Positions 9,615 to 20,073 of a stretch of 64,000 nucleotides of DNA are shown in pieces. Below the pieces are notes generated by a model that saw nothing but the letters and a program-made list of their open reading frames with translations, was not told the DNA's origin and searched no databases. Within the stretch, counting starts at the first letter, position 1, and every line of letters begins with the position of its first letter. The translations under genes were made by a program, and so were the position numbers. Origin of the DNA: Lineus longissimus (taxonomy: Eukaryota > Nemertea > Pilidiophora > Heteronemertea > Lineidae); NCBI RefSeq assembly GCF_910592395.1, contig NC_088322.1:13945431-14009430 (forward strand), given 5' to 3'.

Positions 9615-10569
9615 GAAGACAGAATGACCATGATGACTGGAGCCTGTCAGATTTCAATGGAAGACAGAATGACAATGATGACCGGAGCCTGTCAGATTGG
9701 ATGTTTGACTAGAAAGAGAGCATCTTTACATTTTGAGGGTATCAGTACAGAGGTATACCTTGACATCAGAAGGACTCAATCCATTCAAAACTGCATCAGA
9801 GGGCATATGAAACAGGTACATAGTAACTCATATTGGCCTACGGAGGTCAAGTCAGAGGTTCCAGCTTTACTTGCCCCCCAGTTTATAGTAGATTAGAACA
9901 GGCAAAATGTGCAAACCTGTACTCTACACTGTACATCAGCTGATCAAAGCTTCCAACCTCTGCTGTATGAAGAAGATCTTATTAACTATCGATTATCCAA
10001 CCCATGACTCTTGGTATTTATACACTTAGAGCGTCTTACCCAAGTGTAAGAAGATGATGATTGACCCAATTTAATCTGAGTATTAGCTTGTTGAAACAAC
10101 ATTTCAACCTGTGCTAGCGTCAGAACTATTTCTGTGAAGACGAAATAGTGCGGATATCTTACAGATCAAATCATCTTATCACAAGTGTTACTGCAAGTGT
10201 ACCAACACTGTGGCAATATTTTGGAAACTTTTTTTTAATCATCAGTATTATGGGAAGCAGTAAGGAAATCGCAGCAAACCGCTTCACATCGCAAGGTGCA
10301 TTTCAGCCAATCCACTAGCAACATGTTGGCACCCTTCATACAGCCGAGAGGGTGCCACAAATAATTAGACACTTGAAATTTGCCAAATGTGCAAACTTAG
10401 TCTAATGGTGACAACAGAGTGTACATGTTCACTCAGTACAATCAAAATTGGGACTTTGCTGTCTGTGTCAAGCTGTGGGCTCCATCCCAAATGCTTTTGA
10501 GGCTATCTTGACATCATTACCATATCATGACACGATATTTGAGCACAGTAGGTTTATGATACCTGAGTA
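9615..10569. other. 3' flank of receptor gene 1
   Basis: The first ~90 bp hold two imperfect tandem copies of a segment starting GACAGAATGAC. In unit 3 the single equivalent is coding tail; here a TAG and a frame change precede it. A 90-codon open frame (9624-9896) follows but resembles nothing known and is best read as 3'UTR. No AATAAA follows closely; an ATTAAA variant lies at 10870. A hairpin-capable GCACCCT...AGGGTGC pair sits near 10328-10355. Confidence 0.5.
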
Positions 10570-10747
10570 CAGTACAACCTCTCTACTAAGGACACCCTCG
10601 GGACAGACAAGTGTTGTCCTTAATAGAGAGGTGTCCTGATTAGAGAGGTCAAATTGAATGGAAAGAACCAATTTGGGACCAAAACTAGTGTCCTTAATAG
10701 AGAGGTGGTCCTTAATAGAGAGGTGTCCGCTAAAGGAGGTTCTACTG
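10570..10747. mobile_element. Pogo/Tc1-mariner-type MITE, 178 bp (unit 1)
   Basis: The element begins CAGTACAACCTCTCTACTAA and ends with the imperfect inverse (GGAGGTTCTACTG), and is flanked by TA on both sides. Terminal CAGT..ACCTC with a TA target duplication is typical of pogo/Tigger-like or mariner-derived MITEs. Inside, TCCTTAATAGAGAGGTG recurs as direct copies. It has no coding capacity and sits at the same place in all units, so it predates the triplication. Confidence 0.75.
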
Positions 10748-11123
10748 TATATCAGTGTCTTTTGCTTGTAACAGAAAGTAGGAATCCAATGCTAGTAGCG
10801 AGGAATATTCTATAGGAGTCCTCGACCAACTGTTCGAAACTAAGCAAATTACAAACTTGGTGTGAATTTATTAAACGTGGTGGCATTGCATTCATATCAG
10901 CCCATTAGATTCAACGTTAAGTTGAACGTAACCTAAATGTAAATGATGCTTCCTTTCTTGTGCAATTATTTTAGCCTATAAATAGCACCCTCTCTAATGA
11001 TATGTTAGATGTCAATGGTGTTTCAACTCGTTGAGTAATAATAGAAATGAGTGACAAATAATTTCATGTTATGTTATGTTAAATGCTAATGATGCTGCTT
11101 TCAATTTTTCTGTAATTATAAAT
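10748..11123. other. Non-coding spacer between MITE and minisatellite
   Basis: Part of the BBS9 intron on the - strand. No gene is seen. The TTA at 10905-10907 is the empty site of the MITE found at the matching place in unit 3. Confidence 0.6.
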
Positions 11124-13690
11124 GTATGATAAATGTTAGACTGATAAAAATTATGATGCTTCTACTGTTGGGGAAATCACACCAGTGTATGATAAATATT
11201 CCATATTATGTTGTGTTAGACTGATATAAATGATGAAGCTTCAACTGTTTGAGTAATCATACCAGTGTATGATAAATATTTCATATTATGTTGTGTTAGA
11301 CTGATACAAATGATGAAGCTTCAACTGTTTGAGTAATCATACCAGTGTATGATAAATATTCCATATTGTGTTGTGTTAGACTGATATAAATGATGAAGCT
11401 TCAACTGTTTGAGTAATCATACCACTGTATGATAAATATTCCATATTATGTTGTGTTAGACTGATATAAATGATGAAGCATCAACTGTTTGAGCAATCAT
11501 ACCACTGTATGATGAATATTCCATATTATGTTGTGTTAGACTGATATAAATGATGAAGCATCAACTGTTTAGGTAATCATACCAGTGTATGATAAATATT
11601 TCATGCTATGTTGTGTTAGACTGATACGAATGATGAAGCTTCAACTGTTTGAGTAATCATACCAATGTATGATAAATATTTCATGTTATGTTGTGTTAGA
11701 CTGATACAAATGATGAAGCTTCAACTGTTTGAGTAATCATACCAGTGTATGATAAATATTTCATATTATGTTGTGTTAGACTGATACAAATGATGAAGCT
11801 TCAACTGTTTGAGTAATCATACCAGTGTATGATAAATATTTCATGTTATGTTGTGTTAGACTGATATAAATGATGATGCTTCTACTGTTGGAGAAATCAT
11901 ACCAGTGTATGATAAATATTCCATATTACGTTGTGTTAGACTGATATAAATGATGAAGCTTCAACTGTTTGAGTAATCATACCGGTGTATGATAAATATT
12001 CCATATTATGTTGTGTTAGACTTATATAAATGATGAAGCTTCAACTGTTTGAGTAATCATACCAGTGTATGATAAATATTCCATATTATGTTGTGTTAGA
12101 CTGATATAAATGATGAAGCTTCAACTGTTTGAGTAATCATACCAGTGTATGATAAATATTCCATATTATGTTGTGTTAGACTGATATAAATGATGAAGCT
12201 TCAACTGTTTGAGTAATCATACCAGTGTATGATAAATATTCCATATTATGTTGTGTTAGACTGATACGAATGATGAAGCTTCAACTGTTTGAGAAATCAT
12301 ACCAGTGTATGATAAATATTTCATGTTATGTTGTGTTAGACTGATACAAATGATGAAGCATCAACAGTTTGAGTAATCATACCAGTGTATGATAAATATT
12401 TCCATATAATGTTGTGTTAGACTGATATAAATGATGAAGCTTCAACTGTTTGAGTAATCATACCAGTGTATGATAAATATTCCATATTATGTTGTGTTAG
12501 ACTGATATAAATGATGAAGCTTCAACTGTTTGAGTAATCATACCAGTGTATGATAAATATTCCATATAATGTTGTGTTAGACTGATATAAATGATGAAGC
12601 TTCAACTGTTTGAGTAATCATACCAGTGTATGATAAATATTCCATATTATGTTGTGTTAGACTGATATAAATGATGAAGCTTGAACTGTTTGAGTAATCA
12701 TACCAGTGTATGATAAATATTTCATGTTATGTTGTGTTAGACTGATACAAATGATGAACCTTCAACTGTTTGAGTAATCATAGTGTATGATAAATATTCC
12801 ATGTCATGTTGTGTTAGACTGATACAAATGATGAAGCATCAACTGTTTGAGTTATCATACCAGTGTATGATAAATATTTCATGTTATGTTGTGTTAGACT
12901 GATACAAATGATGAAGCTTCAACTGTTTGAGTAATCATACCAGTGTATGATAAATATTTCATGTTATGTTGTGTTAGACTGATACAAACGATGAAGCATC
13001 AACTGTTTGAGTAATCATACCAGTGTATGATAAATATTTCATGTTATGTGGTGTTAGACTGATACAAATGATGAAGCATCAACTGTTTGAGTAATCATAC
13101 CAGTGTATGATAAATATTTCATGTTATGTTGTGTTAGACTGATACAAATGATGAAGCTTCAACTGTTTGAGTAATCATACCGGTGTATGATAAATATTTC
13201 ATGTTATGTTGTGTTAGACTGATACAAATGATGAAGCATCAACTGTTTGAGTAATCATACCAGTGTATGATAAATATTTCATGTTATGTTGTGTTAGACT
13301 GATACAAATGATGAAGCTTCAACTGTTTGAGTAATCATAGTGTATGATAAATATTCCATGTCATGTTGTGTTAGACTGATACAAATGATGAAGCATCAAC
13401 TGTTTGAGTAATCATACCAGTGTATGATAAATATTTCATGTTATGTTGTGTTAGACTGATATAAATGATGAAGCTTCAACTGTTTGAGTAATCATAGTGT
13501 ATGATAAATATTCCATGTCATGTTGTGTTAGACTGATACAAATGATGAAGCATCAACTGTTTGAGTAATCATACCAGTGTATGATAAATATTTCATGTTA
13601 TGTTGTGTTAGACTGATATAAATGATGAAGCATCAACTGTTTCAGTAATCATACCAGTGTATGATAAATATTTCCATATAATGTTTTGTA
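11124..13690. repeat. 80-bp minisatellite, ~32 copies (unit 1)
   Basis: Direct tandem repeats of 80 bp contain TGATGAAGCTTCAACTGTTT and CCAGTGTATGATAAATATT. Two recurring variants occur: GAAGCTTC (giving the 10-bp palindrome TGAAGCTTCA) versus GAAGCATC, and TTTCATGTTATG versus TTCCATATTATG. Some copies lack 3 bp (ATCATAGTG for ATCATACCAGTG). The array is non-coding and lies inside the BBS9 A4-C intron. Confidence 0.95.
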
Positions 13691-14574
13691 AGATACCAAT
13701 GAATGATCAATAATTTCATGTTTTGTTACATTAAATGTAAATGATGATGATGATGATCTTTTTGTGTAATGATATTTTGACGCGTGTAAAGTTTGTAGAC
13801 TTGCCACCACAGCGGGGAAATGAATTGGTTTTGCCATGGGCTGTTTGAAATATAGAGTATATGATCCACGTAATGTCATTCCCTATTACAAGTGTAAACA
13901 ATGATTTTATGCTGTTTGAATTATCATATATGTGATAAATTCTTATGCCGTTTGAGTTATGATATTGATAAGCTAGGAAGTCTTTGTGGAGACCTGTTCA
14001 CAATAAAGCTTTCGTGCCTTGATACAGATCCTGGTTATCATAAGTGACAGGTGCTGCAGAAAAGGCACCATTATTATAGTCCATTGGTAAATGTTATGTC
14101 CGCATCATTTGGGGCTCTAGAGGGCGAATTACTGGTCAGATTTCTTTGAAGTTTGGTTTTTATTGGTTTTCACCTCAAAACCAAACACGATTTTTTACTT
14201 TAGTAACGATTTTTTGTATGCATTTGTGCACACTGATGTCCGCCCTGTACAGTTTATTTCTAGACCAATCTGGATGAAATATATTAAGGTTATTATTTTT
14301 TGTGTTCATCTGACATAAAATTTATGAATGGACTAGTATAGGAATTGCGTAAAAAATCAATGAAATTTCATTCCCCTGTATTAAAACAATAACTTTGCTG
14401 CTGTTTGTGTAACTGTATCAGATAAATGATCCCAAGTAGGCCTATTGTTTTACATGACCCATAAACTATAATGCCTGTGCTAAACATGCTAAATGAAATA
14501 TCATATGAAATAATATTCTATGTTGCACTTATGCACATGGGAATGTTACCCTCTTTGTCTCATCAGACATGATC
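13691..14574. other. Non-coding BBS9 intron segment (unit 1)
   Basis: AT-rich sequence with a short GATGAT microsatellite near 13744 and an AATAAA at about 14002 (+ strand). No coding region can be supported. Confidence 0.6.
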
Positions 14575-14672
14575 TGAACAGGGATCGAACTCAGAACCTC
14601 AGAGGTGATAGGCACTAGTGATAAATTTTAACAACAGTCTTATACTGCTGTGCCAATCTGTCAGCCGATATA
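14575..14672 (-). mobile_element. tRNA-derived SINE remnant (unit 1)
   Basis: Read on the - strand, TTGGCACAGCAGTATAAGAC resembles a pol III A box, and GAGTTCGATCCCTG, about 50-60 bp further on, resembles a B box. This is the arrangement of a tRNA-derived SINE head. Units 2 and 3 share a 47-bp internal deletion that removes the sequence between the boxes. No intact tRNA fold was found, so this is a relic and not a tRNA gene. Confidence 0.5.
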
Positions 14673-14910
14673 TGCCCACAAACAGAAATAGAAATACAAT
14701 CCATATAAGCCTATGTATTAAATGAATGACCCTCTAAGCAACTGAACACTGACTTTCAATATTTTTTATTACGCGGAACATTTTCAATATTGTCATGGTT
14801 TATATTAAGAAACTCTGTCAAACTTTGAAAAATAAATTGTGATGTGATTAATATAGAAAAGTGTTTTTATTTCCTATGTTATTTTTATGAAATGTGATGT
14901 AATCAATGCA

Positions 14911-15148
14911 TATGCCCCAATCACAAGCTTTGCAGGCAGAAGGGATGTCATCTGAAAACCTGAGCCCACTGTCAGATTGAATGTTGGTATATTCTCAACA
15001 GGGAAAACATCACCGAGGTCGACCAGTGGCTGATTCGGGTCATGGTCAGGACATGATCCAATCTTTCTTACCTGGGGAGAGATCATTGACGTTTATAGCC
15101 CTAGTCACAAGTTTGTAAGCAGACGGAAAGTCATCTGCCGAGCCCTGG
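14911..15148 (-). pseudogene. BBS9: Degenerate tandem duplicates of BBS9 exon A4 (unit 1)
   Basis: Just downstream of exon A4 in the BBS9 direction, pieces of A4 recur. At 15072-15148 is a copy of the FRLP..KL part joined to the VNDL-SP end, with a working-looking donor (CCCCAG|GTAAG) but an in-frame TGA. At about 15000-15047 is a copy of the TIDTNKPPVNLNDLFP end (read as DHDPNQPLVDLGDVFP). At 14911-14965 is a copy of the LPAKLVI part. They are too broken to be normal exons and are present in all units, so the exon duplications are older than the triplication. Confidence 0.75.
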
Positions 15149-15192
15149 GTTTGTTGTCTGCTGTGATCAGACAAATCATGGTCCATTCTTAC

Positions 15193-16961
15193 CTGGGAAC
15201 AGGTCATTGAGGTTGACCGGTGGTTTATTTGTATCAATGGTCACTTTGTAGTTGGCATTCTTGATCGGAGCACACGCCTTGATCACAAGTTTTGCAGGCA
15301 GACGGAAGGTTGTCTGTGAAACTCTTGGCGCACCTGAAAGTGAAATAACATCATTTAGAAATGAAAAGTTTAAGATGTAAACAGTTTTGTTGATGATGTC
15401 AACACTTGATTTGAGGAAGCCAGAGCCAGAGACAATTGGAACATTGGTTTATTTTTCACATGACCGGTAACAAATTTGGTTTATAAAACCAAACAATGCC
15501 ATGTCACATCAGTTTAACATCATAAAGAGAACAAGAACAGACTGTAAGGCATCATCATCAAATTGAGCACCTGGCTGCATGTGAATTTGGTAGCCCGAGC
15601 CCTGACTTCATTGGCAACCTGACTGACAGCAAGAAGACGATGTCAACTTCTCACTGACTTCTTTTACTACAACTGATTGAGAAAATTTTCCCTGATGTTT
15701 AAGGTGGATGTATAAACTTTCTCAACCAAATTTCTCGAAGCGCTGAATGGCCTTATGGAATTTCGAGCTCTTGAAATCTTTACCAGCCATGTTCTGATAA
15801 GTAGCAGTTGCCTTGGCAACCAGATCACTTGGCAGATAGTTGTCTTTGATGTAGAAAGTCGCTGAGATTTCACATGGGGTGTTTGGACCTGCAAACGGAT
15901 GGACGAACTCAGTCAATAAGAATATGCATTGAAATAAATGTCTGTTATCTGAGGAACTCGATCAGATATTCAAAGAACTGACTGAATTGTTTTCAAAACC
16001 ATTTGACTAAAACAGACCGACTTTTCGACTAACCCACTTTACGACGGACACTATGATTCATGGGGTTACGCCATTGCTATGAATGTTTGGGCCTGATTAC
16101 CACCCAGAAATACTGACAAATCCGTTCAGTGCAAGAAAACATAGCTAATCCATTCACTTTTTTCCAGGTTGCAATCAACAACTTTCCTAATAATTTCACA
16201 TTGGTCAATATTTTTTGGAGAATATTTCACCGAAATGAATGACTTACTTATTGTGTTGAATGTAAATGAGCTCTCATTGACTGTCAGCGGTGGGGGAACA
16301 TGGATGCTGACGACAACATTGGAGACGTGCGCCTTGGCTTTTATCATCACCTGAAGAGATGACGGAGACAATGATAACGGTGAGTAAATGTTAGATTTTC
16401 TATCATATCAAGTCTGCATTCAAATGGACAAGAAGGGGAATGGATGTATTGAAATGGAGTATAAAGTCCCTGATGACCATAATGGGTAAACAGGGCTCCC
16501 AAAAAAACGAACAGTCACATTATTTTCAACAACCCTTGGAGTCCAAGCACTTGTACCAGTCGATGAAGGTTCTTTCTTTAGGAAAAATGAGACCTAAGAT
16601 TATGATTTGGTGCAGAAGTTATAGCTCCAGAGCCAATCTGTAAGGCGAAGTCAGGAGAAAGTTACAATTCCTCTTTCAGCTCAAAACAATCCAAACTTTG
16701 CTTCACAAAAGTGACTCTGGAGCTTAATTTTCTGGACTGAGTGCTGTACCGGCCGTATCTCAACTACTCCCCTCAAACTGGTCTAAAGTGATAGACAAGT
16801 TGGCTTTTCTTAGTTCACTCTCAAATGATTGGCGGTTTCCATGCTAAGCATTACAGCATCCCAGAGTTGTTTCTGGGACGTCAACAAAAAGTTGCATATC
16901 TTACCGTGACTGTGAGGGATGGAATCACATCTTCGTCTTGAATGATGTCACCCTGAGCTCT
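15193..16961 (-). CDS. BBS9: BBS9 copy I, exons A1-A4 (GAE/platform part)
   Basis: Four - strand exons join in phase: A1 16905-16961 (ends in VIPSLTVT), A2 16248-16350 (through NVVVSIHVPPPLTVNESSFTF), A3 15784-15888 (SPNTPCEISATFYIKDNYLP, through ATYQNMA) and A4 15193-15333 (starts APRVSQTTFRLPAKL, ends in VNLNDLFP). All have consensus acceptors and GTAAG-type donors. The order matches the beta-sandwich (gamma-adaptin-ear-like) and platform region of BBS9, a core BBSome subunit that acts in ciliary membrane-protein trafficking. A4 ends in phase 1 and joins exon C at 325-420 across an intron holding the receptor gene and minisatellite. No propeller exons were found upstream of A1, so this copy looks headless. 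Confidence 0.9.
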
Positions 16962-18477
16962 CTGAAACAGACGTTGCAAGATCATAGAAGAAGAAGGGTG
17001 AATACGTAGGTTAACTGTTTTCAGTTAGGCACACAACACTGAGGAAATGCAATGTCATCCCCCCTCCCCCTCCAAGGCTCTGACATCAGAGCTCAAACGT
17101 GAGCAAGAGTTGGAACGGTTTCGGGTAAATGGTCTGAAAAAGTGATTAAGAGGAGCATGAACGCGAACCATATACTATCTATCAAGACAGACAATCATTA
17201 CAATGGGTGACTTTAAGTTGGTGTCGAAACCGTTATGGATTTCATCATTGTTGGTACTAAAATTCTCTTTCTTGTCATTTCGTGTCTGAAATTGAAATGA
17301 TTAATTTTGTGAAGAGCTTGAACTGTGTCGTGAGTTATTATCTTGCAAATCAATGAAAACATGGAACAGGAACTCATTGTTAGATTTGAGGCATGCAAAG
17401 ATCACAGAATCCCTATAACAATGAAATCATTACTTACAGTTTCAGCAAAATCACTTCAGCACCACTTTTACTTTGCCCCCAAAATGTTGTCACAAATCAA
17501 AAATCAAGCTTTGGATTCGAACCCCAGCCTACACTATTCACCAAGCTAAAAGTTTCCGAAACAAAATTTGTCAAAATATCTTGCAATACCTACTCATACT
17601 CAGTCATACTGACAGTTACAACAGTATAATAAATCTCGGAGTTGGGCGCAGAGCACTGAGGAACGCATTTCAGCTTACTCCTTTGGTCGAATGACGTGAT
17701 TTTTCCACTGTGAGTTACTGTCATTGCTATCTTGCGGCTGCACCACTGAAACCAGGAATATTTGGGGATCTTCCTGAGTTTTTAAGTGTTTTTTGCTCAG
17801 ATATTGGTGATTCTGTGACAACTCCATGGTAAACCACCCTGTGTTCATTTCCGAGTCAGCCGTGGATCGCGCATCTATCTGTCTTCGGTGATTTGGATTT
17901 GTGTTCGATGAGAAGTCTCGGGGAATGCGACCATCAGCAGACCTTGGGCTAACTTGACGTCTCGGGGTAGTGACAGTGGGTGTTCAAAGAAATACTCAAT
18001 TGCCAACACCCGTACCAGTACAACCCATCACAGGTTCCTCGAATCGTTCGTTGATTTGCTAGTCTCAGTACTGGCGGTCTGCCATTCTCGCACATGTTAC
18101 TGTGGGCTGGGACGGCCCCAAGATGGACCATCGATGGGCAATGGCTAGAGCTGACTCAATATGACAAAAAGTGACAGCCACTTGGCTAAAAAGTGGCTAG
18201 GAGGAAAAAATTCACAGAGCCAACCCTGACTGAGGTACCTCAGGAACCAGAGACATCAGCATTAGGATCCTACTTGCCATTGAGGCCACTCATGTATCTG
18301 CAGGTTGTAGTACCTGATACAGTACATCCCAATATGCTTTTCTTGACAGTATCATCGACTGTATCAAGAACACCTTCAAGGCCAATGGCTTCTCCAAATG
18401 TTTAGCAGGGTCCTTATGCTGTCTTGAGTGCATCATAATTATCACACAAAGACATTACATCTTATTCCAAGATCAAT
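16962..18477. other. Spacer between BBS9 copy I exon A1 and copy II poly(A) signal; probable duplication junction
   Basis: At only ~1.5 kb, this stretch cannot hold the missing beta-propeller exons of BBS9. It contains a strong-looking - strand donor (CTGAAACT|GTAAGT, at 17437) without a convincing exon, and a ~100-codon - strand open frame (about 17694-17990) of unknown nature. The TA at 17625-17626 is the empty target site of the 3.2-kb insertion seen in unit 2. The tandem-duplication junction should lie within this stretch. Confidence 0.55.
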
Positions 18478-18483
18478 TTTATT
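18478..18483 (-). terminator. BBS9: Poly(A) signal AATAAA, BBS9 copy II
   Basis: The - strand reads GTGAATAAAATTG, followed within ~30 bases by a GT-rich stretch (TGTAATGTCTTTGTGTG). This is the normal layout of a cleavage and polyadenylation site. It is conserved at 41971-41976 and 61832-61837. Confidence 0.6.
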
Positions 18484-20073
18484 CACAGGACATTGTGTAG
18501 ATACCGGTACATAATTTTTCACAGAGTGCGCGTTTTGAATAGATGTGGACAGTTTTCTCAGTAAACTGCACTGCTAAGACCAAATACCGTTAAGTCAGAT
18601 GATAACCTATATTGTAGTTGATAACATACTAACCCAAATCTACATGTAAACAGTACATGATAGACTAATGTAGCACATCTTCTTTACTCAACCACACAAT
18701 CAAACAGATTTCACAAGAAGTTTATCCACAAATAAAGATTGTCAAAATAAAACTATTTGAGAGGGAACTGTCTTTTGAGGACGGAACTTATTTCTAAAAG
18801 TGGATATCTTCCAAATCGCTGAAACAGAAGACTAACATAGTTTTTTCATATAATTAAGTACAGCCCTTTTTAAATCATTGTCCCTTTAGCAGATGGATGT
18901 CACTATAGTTACCTAACAACATATTCACAATCACATTATAAACAACAAGAATCCAACAGATGTGCTCTAACGGTAATGTACAAGCATAGTATTAAGAACA
19001 ACGCGATTCAAGTAATGGCCTCCTATGAACTTGATACATCTCTTACCCAATAAGACTGAGTTTTCATACGTCAGAAGAGCAGGCGTTACACCACTGAAAC
19101 TGCACTGACTGTCTCGTACAGAAGTATGTATGAAGAATGTATGTCAGAATGTATATCAGCCTAACAAGAATGTACAAAAACTTACAGAAGAATGGACACA
19201 GAAGAACAAAGGCCTCTACTAAGTCATGAAAAATGAAGACAAAGAAATGTATTTAGGAATACTTGGAGTATCGCTACTTCAAGTAAGGTACACAGTTTTT
19301 TCTGATTTTTAGGACCCCTGGTATGCAAAAACATGTACACGTCTCCACAAAAGTGCTCCTCCCTATCATAAGCCAACCCGGTACAGACTAAAAGTATGGG
19401 CCCTTAGCCTCAGCAGCATATTGAAGTTCAACATGCTAATTCAGGGCCTTCACAGATATTTTCATATCAGCCCTGAATCAGCCTATTCAACAAAACATTC
19501 TGTTGAAGTTTAAATGTTTCAAGAATTGAGCACTGAATGAGGAATTGTTTATACACATTAGCGTAGTCCCGGACACCCAGTGGCGATCAGAAACAGAATC
19601 TGAATGGCACTGCAACACTCTCAAGCCTTGGGAGGTTCATTTCACTGCCGACAGATATCTGTAAGAGCCTAATATCTGTACCAGGATGAGCAGACAAGGC
19701 CTAACTTTATGATGAATGGATGAATAACTGGACGGAATAAGCATTGGAATCTCTTTTTAAAACATCATTAAAGCAAAGCACTGTCATGGGTATAAACACT
19801 GCAAAAAGGTTTGACAAATTTCAAGGTGAAAACGTCCTGTCACAAAGCTTAAAGCTGACACATCATGGGCAGGGAAAGAAACTGGATGTTGTTTTTAACA
19901 CTTGCGTTTGTGTACCCCCCAAAGGTACAAAACCACCCAGGTTACTGTGGAGACCTACTTTCAGGCGCCTCCCCTTTTGTTAGTAGAGTAAAGTTTTTCA
20001 CCTGTCCCATTGCAGCAACTGCCCTCCAAACGGTGGCCGTCAGCTTGTAACATTCAAATCAACCCCCTCATTT
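18478..20073 (-). other. BBS9: BBS9 copy II 3'UTR
   Basis: This is the region between the BBS9 stop (TAG at 20074-20076) and the first good - strand AATAAA at 18478-18483, about 1.6 kb. Several short open frames on either strand (for example 19744-19983 +) show no family similarity. UTR status is inferred from position and the poly(A) signal. Confidence 0.6.

Noticed and set aside
9624-9896. 90-codon + frame after receptor 1 as a separate small gene
   Set aside because: It follows the stop directly, contains the frame-shifted remnant of the receptor tail, and has no recognisable domain. Better read as 3'UTR.
11124-13690. CRISPR-like array
   Set aside because: The whole 80-bp period is conserved with no unique spacers, and the context is animal intronic DNA.
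14581-14658. A tRNA gene
   Set aside because: Only box-like motifs are present; acceptor and anticodon stems cannot be paired, so it is called a SINE relic.
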